Origin: Pontederia crassipes
Taxonomy: Eukaryota > Streptophyta > Magnoliopsida > Commelinales > Pontederiaceae
Assembly: GCA_030549335.1 (NCBI GenBank)
Contig: JAUKPH010000017.1
Span: 10,315,501-10,379,500 of the forward strand
DNA: 64,000 bases
Direction of reading: 5' to 3'
Notes under the pieces: model-generated
Seen by the model: only the letters and a program-made list of their open reading frames with translations
The model's database searches: none
What the model was told of the DNA's origin: nothing
Made by a program: the position numbers and the translations under genes
In this document: positions 12,193-24,400 of the stretch, one piece after another
Layout: the number at the start of each line of letters is the position of its first letter
Numbering within the stretch: the stretch's first letter is position 1

Positions 12193-13370
12193 GGGTAAAT
12201 TACACTAATGGTCCCCCAACTTTGAGTCGATTTTCAATTGGTCCCCCTTCTTCAATTTATAACCAGAATGTCCCTCATCTTTTATTTTCTTGCACGATTA
12301 ATCCTTTTGACCAGTGATAGCGGGTTTCCCGGTTGTCTTGCATACGTCGCCGACACGTGAGCCATTTCTCTCTCATCCACGTCATTTAACGCTCCAAACC
12401 AGGTAAATTACATAGATTGTCCCCCAACTTTGACTTATTTTCTAAACAGTCCCCCAACTTTGATATTATTTCACGATTCATCCACTTAACTGGTAAGAAA
12501 CAGTATCTCGGTTATCTTGTGACATGACATAATAAAATATAATAAAAAATTTTAACTAGCTGACATCACACAATAAAAAGTATTATAAAATTTTCAGGAC
12601 GCGGATGAGCTGGCAGAAGAGGGGTGTCGGCCCCCCTCTCCAAGCTCGCCCTTTGGCGAACTAGCATAGGGGGCGCCAGCCCCCTATGCATGCTCGTCCA
12701 CTGGCGAGCTTCGCACAAGGTGTGCTAATGCCCCCTCGCGAGTTTGTCGACGCTCCTATCATTATTATTTTTTTATAGTTTCTCAACTTTAAGTCATTTA
12801 GGATCGCCGACGAGCGCGCGAAGAGGCGTTGGCATCCCTTGTGCGAAGCTCGCCAGTGGACGAACTTGGAGAGGGGGGTTGGTGCCACTTATGCCAACTC
12901 GCCAAAGGACGAGCTTGGATAGGGGAGCCGACACCCCCCTCTGTCAGCTCGTTCGCGTTCTTAAATTTTTATAATATTTTTTATTATTTGATGTCAGCTA
13001 GCTAAAATTTTTTATTATATTTTATTATGCCACATCGCAAGATAATCGGGAGTCTATTTCTTACCTGTCTAGTGGATGAATCATGCAATAATATCAAAGT
13101 TGAGGGACTATTTAGAAATCGACTCAAAGTTGGGGGACGATCCGTATAATTTATCTGGTTTGGAGCGTTAAATGACGTAGATGACTTAAATGATGTGGAT
13201 GAGAGAGAAATGACTCACGTGTCGGCCATGTACGCAAGGCAACCGGGAAACCCACTATCACCGGTATCATGCAAGAAAATAAAAGATGAGGGACGTTCTG
13301 GTTATAAATTGAAGTTGGAGACTAATTGAAAATCGACTCAAAGTTGAGGGATCATTCCTGTAATTTACCC
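12193..13370. mobile_element. Mutator-type foldback MITE, copy B (1178 bp)
   Basis: It starts GGGTAAATTACACTAATGG and ends GTAATTTACCC. It is flanked by an exact 9-bp duplication, CTTTCTTTG (12184-12192 and 13371-13379). Long inverted arms and the same GC-rich centre (CCCCCCTCTCCAAGCTCGCC) make it a sister of copy A. No transposase is encoded, so it must have been mobilised in trans. Confidence 0.9.
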
Positions 13371-13439
13371 CTTTCTTTGACTTCTTGACTAAGTTCTTTC
13401 TTCTTACTTCAATAATTTTTTCTCTCCCATGCAACTACG

Positions 13440-13945
13440 AAAGGGGCGCACGACATCGTGTGTGCGCCCCTTTGGACGATTAGGGGTATGTGCCCCTGCT
13501 CTTTGGCCATCAGAGGTGGTGCGCCCCTACTGGGGTGAGCAAATGGGCGCGATGGCAGGGGCACGACGCACGCCCCTCTGCTCACTCACGGTGCCCCTGC
13601 TCGGGTGAGCAGAGGGGGGCGCGCACGCCTCGCGTCCCCCCTGCTCGCTCCAGCAGGGGCGCATGTGGTGCCCCCGCTATTCTTTGGCGATCAGAGAGGG
13701 GCGCACGTGCCATTCTGCTCACCCCAATAGGGGCGCGTGGCGTGCCCCTCTGCTCGCCCGTGCAGCGGCACAGTAGAGGGGCACGCCACGCGTCCCTATT
13801 GGGGCAAGCAGAGGGGTGCGCATCGCGGCCATGCCATTGCGCCCCTCTACTCACCCCAGCAGGGGCGCCGGTGCCCCTGCTTGGGTGAGTAGAGGGGCGC
13901 GCACGCCTCGTGCCCCTGCTCAGGCCAGCATAGGGGTGTGACGCA
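13440..13945. repeat. GC-rich minisatellite, left part
   Basis: The array is built on GCGCCCCTCTGCTC and its complement GAGCAGAGGGGCGC, arranged as imperfect direct and inverted units. A long open frame crosses it on both strands only because the repeat lacks stop codons; I do not call a gene. The array resumes at 18240 after an inserted LTR element. Confidence 0.75.
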
Positions 13946-16900
13946 TGTCACGGGGTCATTCTCGGACACTAGACCACGTGCGGCGATTAGGTGGTTAGGC
14001 ACCTAGCCAAGCCTATTTTGAGTTTGCAGCGGAAGTTTTTTGTTCGAGATGACTATGTCGAGAGTCGCTCTTATAGGCATTCAATCACGGACATGACTAG
14101 AGTGTTGGACTACTCGTCATGGGAGCGTGGCATTGGCACGTTGCGGCACCAATGCAGGCGCTTGGGCGCTTAAAGTTCGAAGGGGCGACGAAGGGACCAC
14201 GGGACCCCACGAAGGGACATCGATGTGGGTTGCCACCCCACGCTCAAGGCCATAACACTAGAATTAAAGAAAATCTTACTTATATTAAATATGATGAAAC
14301 ATAACATACAATTGGGCCTCGGAAGGCTCTAGTGAACTCCTCCCAGTGTACCGTAGGTATAAGAGTCTTATTACATATTGAAGATGCAAAAGACGTACCC
14401 TACGGGAACATCACCTATTTGGCCATTCACAAGGATGACCTTTACAAGATAAATGCCCTAAGGGGGATAACTTGGTACTCCGCAATATTACGCAGTGCGA
14501 GACGGCTGCATGTGTCCCAAGGTTTCGACGCTGAGCGGCCGAGAGCTATAAGTTGAGCGGCACTAGGCCGCGAGGCTTCACACTTCGTGTCACGAAAAAA
14601 CGTCCCGTGACATTCTCCCCCACCAAAGTCGTACGCCGTTGTCCGGGCTTCCTCGGGGCCTTCATCTTCAGTATTGACTTCGCTTGTCTCGTTCAATTCT
14701 GCCTTCTTTGCCTTGACTTCTACTTCACTAGCATTGCGCAACGCCAGGAATGCCCGCTCCTTGGGGTCTCGCTGAGGATTCCTCCCTCAAGCCTGCTTCG
14801 CTTGCTGATCCTTCGTCCAATCCGGGGTCATCACTTGTGCAGCGTCAGTGGAGTCCGCCATGTGCGGTCTGACTTCATCAAGCAACTATCCGTCCATCAA
14901 GTCTCTGTTGGCTTCACTTCCCTTTGACTTGCGCAGCATCAACTTGTGTGGTTTGGTTTCTTTGGGGTAGAACGACTCTTGTATGCCTTCAGGAATAGCT
15001 CGAAAAGGAGTTGCTCCAGGGTCGTGCAGAACACGATGAAGAGTCTCGCCATTCGACCTGCATGACTTGACTCGATGCCTTTATGTTGCGGGTGGCTGCA
15101 ACATAAGGTCTCCCTTCCGTCGAATGCGAAGTACGGGACCATCTCACCCTCGATGATCGTTCTTGAATTTCGACGGTTTGAAACAGCACAAGCTCTTTGA
15201 TGACGACATTTGCAACTTGTCTGCTTCGGGTGCTTCGGATCGCTATGATGAGCGACAAGAGTCTTCCCACTGATACTTCGGGACGCTTCAGGTCACTTTT
15301 GCGGGCTCGACTCAACGTCTCTATGTTGCAAATAGTTGCAACGTAGAGTCTTCCATACCTCCACCGAGCGAAGAGCGCAAGATCACCTCCTCCTTGGTGA
15401 TCACTTGATGTTTCGGCGGTCTTGAGGCAGGACAAGGTTCTTTGATGTAACAATTCATGCTTTGTCCATTCTGAGTCGCCATAGTGGGCGACGAGTCTCC
15501 CTACGTTCCCTTGTGGTTCAACTCACTGTCTCCAAGTTGCAGATGGCTGCAACGTAGAGTCCTTCATTCGTCGAGTGTCGAGTACGGGACCACCTTACCC
15601 TTGGCGGTCATCTGATGTCTCGACGGTTTGAAGCATAGCAAGGTTCTCGGATATGACATTCTCTACCTTGTCCACTTCAAGTCGCTATAATGAGCGACGA
15701 GAGTCCCCACATTCCTGTGGTTCAACTCATTCCTCCTGCTTCGATGGGCTTGTCTTTGTCTTTGGCATAAAAGCTTCCTCTGTGTGACTTGCACTTCTCT
15801 CCCCCACCATTGCCCTTGCCCAAGGGCTTTGGTGGAATGGCAATTGTCTTGGCACGAACGCCTTGGCAGCGGCGACTAGCGGCAGAGGTTGGGCAATCCT
15901 ATCGTTCCAACTCCGTCCTAGTCCAAAGCTTCAACCCCTTTGTTTGAAGAACACCACCGCTGGGTCTTCATCCTCCTGGGAACACTGTAGGCGGAGCTCG
16001 GTGATATCTTTCACGTCCTCCTTCAACATGCCCATCTGGCCGATGCTGAACAAAGCGACCTTGACCTCTAGTTCCAACTTGTCAGGGCTTGCATAATTGA
16101 TGAGCTGCCACTTCCTCTGTCCCACGTCTCAATGGGATGCATGTTTGCCACATTCCACATTGTCGCGATGACAACGCCATCCTGAGTTTGCCACATCTTA
16201 CAGGGTTCTTGGGATATGCCTTCTTCCGATCCTTGGATTTCCTTTGAAGCTTAGGCAATCCCTTGGGGTATGGATGGGGCGAGATCGTTGTGCTCGTTCA
16301 CAAAGAGGATGCACCTTAGAGACTCGTCCGTCTGCAACTTGGACGAAGTAATGTCATTGCGCTTGTCGGCAAGGATCATGCTCCTTTGACATACTTGTTC
16401 ACCGGGCGGCTGACCCTTGTGAAAGAATAGTCGTTCCGGGTCTTCAATGAACCACGGGTGTTTGTGAAGACGCTCCGCTCGGATAAGCGGATTGCGGTTG
16501 GTGAACTCATGGCATGAGTTCCCAACATCACCTCCATCTCCATTCGAAGAGACGACATCACCAGTGTGTCCTTCGAAACATTTGGTTTGCGATCCTTGGA
16601 GGCCGCTTCGATTGCTCGAGGCGTTGTCCGAGAGGAAAGGGCACTTCTTCCTTCGGTTGGCGGCGGAACGCTTGACGCAGGATGCCAAGGTTCGCCGATG
16701 CCCGACGCTCAGACCATTTGCCAAATCGGTCGTTGAATTGAGGCGTCAATTTGCGTTGGCATGTAGTAGGTTCGTCCCAACCCTTGATGGATGACATCAC
16801 GCCGCTTGCGGGGTGACACTTGACGAGGCAAGCAAGGCTGACAGCTCGTCCGCGAGTGTTTGCAAGTAATCAATGCTTTGCTCCATTCTTGAAAGTCATC

Positions 16901-18239
16901 GTGGCATGGTAGGTGATGCTGCGGCATGCCAAGATGCTTGAGATTGATGCTCCTTAGTCGATAGGATGATATTCCTTCGCCGAAAGGGACCATAAACCTT
17001 GATGCTTAAACTTGAGCCAACTTCTCCCGTGAAGCGGTTGTGCACTTCACGTTGCATGACTGGGCATGCGATGCGACGTCACGAAATATCGAGCAGCGCC
17101 AGGTCATCACGATAATGCATGACCGAAAGTCCCTGAATGTGACACAGGTCCTTCGAGTTACACAATGCTTGTGTAAGCGATCTCATGGTATGAGTAGCGC
17201 AAGACCATCATACGGAGCATATGGCCACTCTTGACGCAACGTGGCACTTCAAGATTCCCGACTGTATACCTGGGGTTGTTGATCTACTCGAGTGAGCGAC
17301 GCATGACCATCCCGATTAGGCGGGGTGATCAATCCGCCATCATGATGCATGACGGACGTTCCTTGACACGACACAGGTGTATGAGGAATATGCTGTGGGG
17401 CACGACTGGGCGTGCGGCGAGGAAGCTTGCCACGCATTCCTCATTGGCGTCCATGATTGAAGACCATGGTACCAGTGCGTCTGGGCGTGATGGAGTATTT
17501 GAGCGGAAGCACATTTCCTACGCTAGGGCACATTGCGACGACACAAGTGAGTCATCGTCGCTGGGTAATCCGAGTAGGAAGAACTGCTCTGATACCACTT
17601 GTCACGGGGTTATTCTCGGACACTAGACCACGTGCGGCGACTAGGCGGTTAGGCACCTAGCGAAGCCTATTTTGAGTTTGCAGCGGAAGTTTTATGTTCG
17701 AGACAACTATGCCGAGAGTCGCTCTTATAGGCTTTCAATCACGAACATGACTAGAGTGTTGGACTACTCGTCATGGGACCGTGGCATTAGCACGTTGCAG
17801 CACCAATGCAGACGCTTGGGACCACGGGACGCCACGAAGGGACACCGATGTGGGTTGCCACCCCACGATCAAGGCCATAACACTAGAATTAAAGGAAAGC
17901 TTACTTGTATTAAATATGATGAAACATAACATACAATTGGACCTCGGAAGGCACTAGTGAACTCCTCCCAGTGTACCATAGGTATAGGAGTCTTATTACA
18001 TATTGAAGATGCAAAAGACGTACCCTACGAGAACGTCACCTACTTGGCCATTCATAAGGACGGCCTTTACAAGATAAATGCCCTAAGGGTGGATAACTTG
18101 GTACTCCGCAATATTACGCAGTGCGGGGCGACTGCATGTGTTTCAAGGTTTCGGCGCTGAGCGGCCGAGATCTATAAGTTGAGCGGCACTTGGGCCGCGA
18201 GGCTTCACGCTTCGTGTCACGGGAAAATGCCCCGTGACA
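13946..18239 (-). mobile_element. Non-autonomous LTR retrotransposon (LARD type), copy 1
   Basis: It is 4294 bp in minus orientation. The 5' LTR is 17600-18239 and the 3' LTR is 13946-14612. Both have TGTCACGGGG...CCGTGACA-type ends. Next to the 5' LTR the minus strand reads TGGTATCAGAGCAG (about 17597-17584), an initiator-Met tRNA primer site. Next to the 3' LTR it has a GGTGGGGGAGAA polypurine tract. The 3-kb interior encodes no protease, integrase or polymerase and only short broken frames. The LTRs differ by a deletion of about 27 bp and many substitutions, so this copy is older than copy 2 (45641-49980). Flanks are CGCA and CGCG, an imperfect duplication. Confidence 0.85.
15000..15770 (-). 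repeat. Internal direct repeats of about 210-240 bp in LARD copy 1
   Basis: Three to four diverged copies share a core around CAACGTAGAGTC/TTGCAACG, followed by a CACC-rich segment and GTTTGAAAC/CTTGAGGCAGG. The same array occurs in LARD copy 2 (48170-48900), so it belongs to the family and not to this insertion site. Confidence 0.65.
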
Positions 18240-18420
18240 CGCGCGCCCCTCTGCTCGCACCAACAGGGGGCATACGTGGTGCCCCTACTCGGGTTAGCAG
18301 AGGGGCATACTGGGTGTCCCTGCTCGGGCAGGGGCGGCAGGCCCGAAATGTGTGCCCCTGCTCGGGCGCAGAGGCATTGTGCGTCCTTTGGCGAACTGTG
18401 GGATGAGACGCGCACCCTTA
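18240..18420. repeat. GC-rich minisatellite, right part
   Basis: This continues the array at 13440-13945 with the same GCGCCCCTCTGCTCG motif, directly abutting the right end of LARD copy 1. It shows the element landed inside a pre-existing array. Confidence 0.7.
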
Positions 18421-18499
18421 CTCGTATTTAGTTGCATAGTTTTTAAATTTCACATTTTTGTTAATAATTTCTCATCTATGTCATGTCTTATTTTTTAAA

Positions 18500-18665
18500 T
18501 TAATATTTTTCATATACCATGTTAAAAATGTTAGATTATTTTAATATGACATGTTATAAATGTTAGATTGTTTTAAATATGACATGTTAAAAATTTTGTA
18601 ATATGACATGTTACAAATGTTAGATTGTTTTAAATATGGCATGTTAAAAATGTTGTAACATTTCA
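18500..18665. repeat. Tandem array of about 34-bp AT-rich units
   Basis: About five units on the theme ATATGACATGTTAAAAATGTTAGATTGTTTTA, with substitutions and one shortened unit. There are no genes between 18420 and 19000. Confidence 0.75.
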
Positions 18666-19012
18666 TTTGCAAATATGTGTATTAACTTTTTACGTGTTTC
18701 ATACATATGCTAATTCATTTATTTGCTATAGGAAAAATTTGTCCTTCTTTCTAGTACTAAAGTTGATTAATGGATTCTAAATTCTCAAAGCAAAACATAT
18801 GCTTGATAGGAGGTCAAAACTAAATGTAGCGAGAGAGCTCCGAAAGAAGTTCCTTCTCAAAACTGGATTGACCCAATCCATTATTGTTTTTTTAAAAAAG
18901 GAAGGTAATAATTTCATATGAGGTCGCTGAGTATGCTGTGCCCATCAACCGCTGTAAAGTACAGCTCCCGAATATCGGCCGTCGGATGGAAAGGAACGAT
19001 CACTGTGCTTCA

Positions 19013-19020
19013 TATAAAAG
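19013..19020 (+). promoter_or_regulatory. Candidate TATA box upstream of the GRF gene remnant
   Basis: TATAAAAG sits in a locally GC-balanced stretch (18930-19140) that looks like a promoter plus leader, about 1 kb upstream of the GRF zinc-finger exon. The link to that exon is inferred from orientation and distance only. Confidence 0.35.
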
Positions 19021-19159
19021 AGAAACTTTCCAACTTTCCCTTTCGCAAGCAGAGACGGCAAGCACGGCATTCTTTGTTTCCAAGCGACGACAGAAACGAA
19101 GCAGCGACATTCTTTCATTTTATTGGGCTACAAATCCATCGACACGGATGACATTCGAC

Positions 19160-19415
19160 ACGAGGGAGCTCTGGCAAGGATTTGACGCAAGGGATATCTG
19201 GCAAGAATCCGGCACGAGGGCGATCTGGCAAGGATCCGACGAGCCAGGGCACTCAGATCTGGAGAAAAAGAGCGTGAGATCCGGCGAAGGAGCTCTGGCA
19301 AGGATTCGGCGCGAGGGATATCTTGCAAGGATCCGGCGCGAGGGCGATCTGGCAAGGATCCGGCGAGCTAGGGCACTTAGATTCGGAGAAAAAGAGTATC
19401 AGATCCGGCGAGGGA
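19160..19415. repeat. Two tandem 124-bp units with nested sub-repeats
   Basis: GAGCTCTGGCAAGGATT recurs exactly 124 bp apart (19166 and 19290). Each unit contains three sub-repeats with CTGGCAAGGATCCGGCGCGAGGG or variants, and an AGAAAAAGAG spacer. Open frames through the array are by-products of the repeat. It resembles the GC-rich arrays at 3.3, 25.2 and 45.3 kb in style but not in sequence. Confidence 0.8.
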
Positions 19416-20000
19416 CGTAATTCGATGACATAGGGCATTTGATCCGGCAAAGGACACGATTTGATCAACGACGCTCCTATTAGGTAAATGCAAATGAATT
19501 CAAGTGTCATGAAATTAATTATAGCTCTTCAATATGCTCCTAGTTTTACTGTCTTGTATGTTTTCTGACCGAGAAACTCTTGGTGGGTATAGCCATAGAA
19601 CTTCATTCATAAGGTGTCTTCTTTTTTTCTTGTAGTTTTTCATTTGATAGAATACCAAGCAAATTGATAATGTAAATGTAATTGACAGATCGATGGTTGC
19701 TTGTAAATGTAATGATAATGTAATTTGAAGTTCAAATCTAAACCAAGAATCTTAGATACTTAATTTTAGTAAATGGCTAGTGGTAGTTCATCCATTCCTT
19801 CACTGTTTCATCATATGGAAATAAAGCAAGAGAATAGTTTTATATAATAACAGTCCTCTTTGTGTTCATTCATCCATTCATTTTAATGTCACTATTTTCC
19901 TTGTTAATTTTGTTTGTGTGAGCAGAAGACTAATAAAGAAGTTGATTCATTTTGTTGATCATGTTTTCATATTGGATAGGGAATCAAAACTATATTGATC

Positions 20001-20464
20001 ATGACTAAAAGTAATTACACATGTTTACCCTTATGCAATTGCAATGAAGAAGCAGTTATTAAAACTTCATGGACCCAAGGGAACCCTAGACGTCGATTTT
20101 ATGGTTGTTGAAACTACAATGTAAGAATCTTACAAAATTTTGTGTTACATTTTCATGAGATCATTTCTATATTTGTATGACATCTCTATTATTTTATTTT
20201 TAGCAAAATGAAGAATGCACATACTTTCAATGGTTGGACGAAGAACTTGAACCGCGATATAAAGACATCTTCAATAGGCTCTTAGAAAAGATTGAAAGGT
20301 CTGAAGTTGAAAATGAAATATTATTGCACAAGCTTGAGACAATGGAAGCATATCTTCAGTTGGAACATCAGAGGCAAAGAGCCACACAAAAGAATCCTCA
20401 ATCTCGTCAACAAGCAATGCATACCCAAATAACATTGATTACATATGATGATTTACTTCAGTGA
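20001..20464 (+). pseudogene. GRF-type zinc-finger gene remnant (two exons)
   Basis: Exon 1 (20001-20120) starts with an ATG and encodes a GRF zinc finger (PF06839 style): CLPLCNCNEEAVIKTSWTQG, then NPRRRFYGC. A TGA follows at 20109-20111, where a Trp (TGG) would fit. The intron (20121-20203) has a GTAAG donor and TTTTTAG acceptor. Exon 2 (20204-20464) restarts in phase 0 with NEECTYFQWLDEEL, the usual end of the GRF module, followed by a coiled-coil-like segment (IERSEVENEILLHKLETMEA). Such small GRF proteins are abundant in plant genomes and often linked to transposons. The in-frame stop makes this a probable pseudogene. Its end coincides with the FAR1-like remnant on the other strand. Confidence 0.75.
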
Positions 20465-21444
20465 ACGACGCAAATGACATACACAAGTTGTTAGTCCTAT
20501 ATGTTGTGTCAAACATCACGACATCTCCAAAAGTAAAATAATTGTCTCTTGATCTTCCATTTGCCCAAAAGAAACTTCTTCCAACATTATCCTCATCCAT
20601 CTCCCATCTAAAAAAGAACCCGAGATCACTTCTTTCTTTCTTTTAAAAATAAGATATCACATTCATGCATTGCTTACCAACATGGTTTACACGTTCTACT
20701 TTTAAATAATTAATGTAATTTTGTGGTGTAACTAGAGGATCGGCACCAAAATTTAACGTGTGAGCAATCTTTGATGGGCCAAGTCCACAATCCCTTAATT
20801 GGGTAATCATTTCCTTGGAATTACTTGATAATCTACTATGAGATCATAGGTTAGCTACCTTTGATGGAGACATTAAAGCATGTGTGTGTTGTTCAAGAAA
20901 CTTTCTCACCTCCCACTTTCCGTCATCTATAATACCAACAAGCAAATGAGCATTACAACCCTCTCGAATATCACATCTGCGTTTCACTTCATTTCCCATT
21001 TTTTGGTTGAGAGGCTTATGACCTTGTTTTAAACACACAAGCATACTTGATATTACTTCATTACTTTTTTTAGACTTATGAGAATAATATTTACGCATAG
21101 AAAAACCAATTGACTTAGCATAAACATCATGATAAATCCTCATGGCTGTCAAAAGTCATCCCGACAAAAGGTTTGTTAACTAGCCTGTCTTGTTTTAAAT
21201 TGTCAACAACATAGGGTATCTCTTCAGAAACATTACCATCAATATTGTACACACTGTTTCCAAATCATGAATACAAGAAATTAAGTATGAAATCAAGGAA
21301 ATCTAATAATAATCTCACTAACCATGTACAAAGCTAAGAGATAATAAAAATATAACAATTATACCTATGTGTATCGCCCAGCCCAATAATTATATCATCC
21401 TATGCATTATTAAAATTCATATCACTGATTGAAGAAGAAGCCAT
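20461..21444 (-). pseudogene. FAR1/FHY3-like (Mutator-derived) transcription factor remnant
   Basis: Exon 1 (21444-21365) reads MASSSISDMNFNNA, then a TAG. Exon 2 (from 21253) encodes a linker ending KPFVGMTFDSHEDL, then after a frameshift the FAR1 DNA-binding domain (about 21140-20850; GFSMRKYYSHKSKKSNEVIS, REGCNAHL, DDGKWEVRKF). After a TGA (L*SH, family LRSH) come the middle region (RDCGLGPSKIAHTL) and the start of the MULE transposase-like domain (FFWANGRSRDNYFTFGDVV, then FDTTYRTN). It stops abruptly at about 20461. The missing catalytic core, the frameshift and at least three stops make this a pseudogene. The LTR at 21451 begins 7 bp upstream of the ATG. Confidence 0.85.
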
Positions 21445-21450
21445 GATAAT

Positions 21451-24400
21451 TGTCATGACCCCAATTTAACCCGCAAGTTAAACTAGAGTTCACGACTCAT
21501 TACGAACGATCAAATACAATTATGAAAAAAATGCGGAAACGTGATGTAATTTAATCTTCTTTTATAACATAAGAGTAAAAGTATATCATTAAATAAATTA
21601 CACAATATGTGATCATTTCAGAGCAAACTGATACACCTTAAGTCGTACATTTGACAAAATGACTTTATTTTCAATACAACCTATTTTGACATAAGTAATA
21701 AACATGACTAGCTCTCTCAGCATCTTAATAGAAAGATACGAGAGACATAAATCCTCTCGTCATATCACCAAGGATGTTATAGAATCATTTTACGACTATC
21801 ACCTCGCACGATCCCCAACGAGCTATACGAATATAAAAAATATTAGAAACAACATTATGAGCAAAAATAGCTCAGTAAGTTGATAACTCATAAGTTATGT
21901 GTTACCATCTAATAAATTCGGGGAAACATAAAAATACAAGCATTAATCATAATATCAAAATCAATATTTTCATACATTTAATAAATACATATATAACACA
22001 CCAATCGAAATCATCTCACTCAATTCACAATCATTGTCATTTAACTATATCAAACATGTGTATGCAATACAACACTCCCATATGTATGCACGTATCACCA
22101 ACTGGCCAGTGGTCGGTAGGTGAACTCTAGAGGTGACTCCCATCATGATTAGCGATGTAGTATTTAGCTTCATTCTACCTCATCCCTTTCGGGGAATAAA
22201 TTATATAGCGATAAGTGGATTCTAAAGGTGGCCCCTATGGATTCTAAAAGGTGGCCCCTATCGCGACTACTCACGATGTAGCACTTAGCTCCGCATGGCA
22301 CTTAGCTACAGCCTATTTCATCCCATTATTGAGGAACAAAATGATGTATTGGACTTTAGAGATGGCTCCCATCATGATCAGTGATGTAGCACTTAGCTCC
22401 AACCATCAACCATGCAATGCATGCAGATGCAGATTCATGATTTATCATATAACAATTATATATCAAATATCAGAAGATGAATCATATCAAATACCATTTC
22501 AAACCGAAGAAGATTGCACTTCTCATAACCCATTCATATCATATCACATATGTTTTTCAAATGTGCAATCATACAATCATTCAGATATATTTTTCACAAG
22601 TGCATTTCTCAAAATCAATTCATAACATTCCAAAATATATTTAATACATATAATAATCGACGTCACACCAAATTCAAAAGAGGTGAAAACATAGGGTAGG
22701 AAAAATCAACTTACCTATAAGGGCTACCAAAAGGTTTTTCCTTTCCTTTTTCACTACTTTACTCTTCTACTCCTATACAATAATAATAAAAAACACATCA
22801 CTTCTATGATCTGAACAAAAGCCTATCACACATGAAAAACAATTAATTGAAGAGGTACATGACCCTTGAGTATTTACTCATATAACTTAAGTAACTATTT
22901 ATCATAAGAGTTAGCCTACTATTAAGACAGATTGTATACACAATGAAAGAAAATTTGTATCTGCTTGAATTGATAACCAAATTTGTTCATCCCAATTTTT
23001 ATTACTTCTTGCTTACTACTATCTTAATTTATAGAAGTTTCAGGTTTTATTTCATTGTGATTTGTTCACAGGAAAATCAAGATTCAGCTTAACTTTCAGA
23101 GTATTTTTTTGTTCTGACAAACTGAGTGACCTTAATTGTACTATTTATATAAAATAAGAAAAATGTCATATTTGGGTAACTTAAATTTTGTATAAACATA
23201 GACTTCATAAGTTGCAATTCATAAAATTCCTTGAACTTATATCTATCGGGTACTGATCATAATAAATTTAACAAATACTAGCACAATCTACCCTATGTTT
23301 CATTCTGACAGACTAAGTGACACTCGGTAAAACATTTATAACTTTCCCTACAAATATCATTTTCGAGTGATTCTAATTTTCAATTAAACCTAACCTTAGT
23401 GCCTATAACATCATAAATTATCAGATATTTTCATGACATATTGGATTTGATTCATAATTTAGAAAATCGGATAACAATTTTGGAAGACAGAGTGATAGTA
23501 CCTTAAAGATAAGCACATAACTTTCTCTACATAAATCATATTAACTTGATTCCCTCAACGAAAATATACTCGGAGGGGATCAATTAGAGCAGTTTTCATA
23601 ATTTTTGGACCATCCGAAAGTATGAAATTATGTAGCTAAAAATTCGGAAACCAATTGAACATGGCTAGAGTTAATAGTGCTCATGAAAAACATGAGTTTT
23701 GCCCCATGGTTAGCTAAAATCCGAAAGTGAATGAGATGAAAAAGTTCAGAGAAACCCTAATTAGGAAGGTATGAAATTAAAATCAAAAGAATGTGAAGTA
23801 TGAATTCACCACATGCCAAAACCATAATTCTCCTTCTCTTCTTTCAAATTCCTTCACTAGAAGCATGTGATCCTTTTTTTCCTCTTGGATTTTCGGATGG
23901 GGAAAGTGAGGAGGTGAAAAGATGTGGTAGATCATGTATAGGGTAAAGATAAGTCATGTGGAAACCGACCTTAAGTCGGCCAAATATAGAGGTAGGTAAT
24001 TGACCTTGGTACTGAGCTTATTTACATGTAATGCCTTATGACATTATATGTAAATAAGGAACTACCTCCATTTGGATTCAAATAAAATATTTATAAAAAT
24101 AAATAATTAAGGAATCAAAATCTAATTTTTTGTCCAAAGAACAAAAATCACGATTTCATAGATTTTTCGATTTTGCATCTATGTTTTACCTAAGTAAAAC
24201 ACCTCCTAAAAATTGTTAAAAATCACATCTACAATACTTTGATATATAGGAATAATTACCAGAACTTTAATTTTCTTAATTCTAATATTTTCAAAGATCA
24301 TATTTTCATGCCTTGGACAAATTTTCGCCAAATTTCAGCAATCAAACACTATGAGTTATAACTCATGCCTTAACACATATATCAATTTTCTTATTAATAA

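Larger units (their letters stand above)
10494..13445 (-). mobile_element. Probable 5' LTR region of the minus-strand Athila/Tat-type element (right end not found)
   Basis: Read on the minus strand this ends CTTGCATCA right before the primer site, and it contains the family phrase GTCGATCCTACGAGG (about 10570). The right boundary is unclear because the region carries a GC-rich patch (11010-11150), a tandem array (11395-11700), AT-rich DNA and a Mutator-type MITE (12193-13370). It may continue into the GC minisatellite at 13.4 kb. Confidence 0.45.

Noticed and set aside
13490..13888. 132-codon open frame with an opposing 90-codon frame
   Set aside because: Both arise from a GC-rich minisatellite without stop codons. 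There is no domain, and the array continues beyond the inserted element at 18240.
19128..19510. Frames encoding repeated RIRREG or RAGSLQ motifs
   Set aside because: Products of the 124-bp tandem repeat, with no independent coding support.
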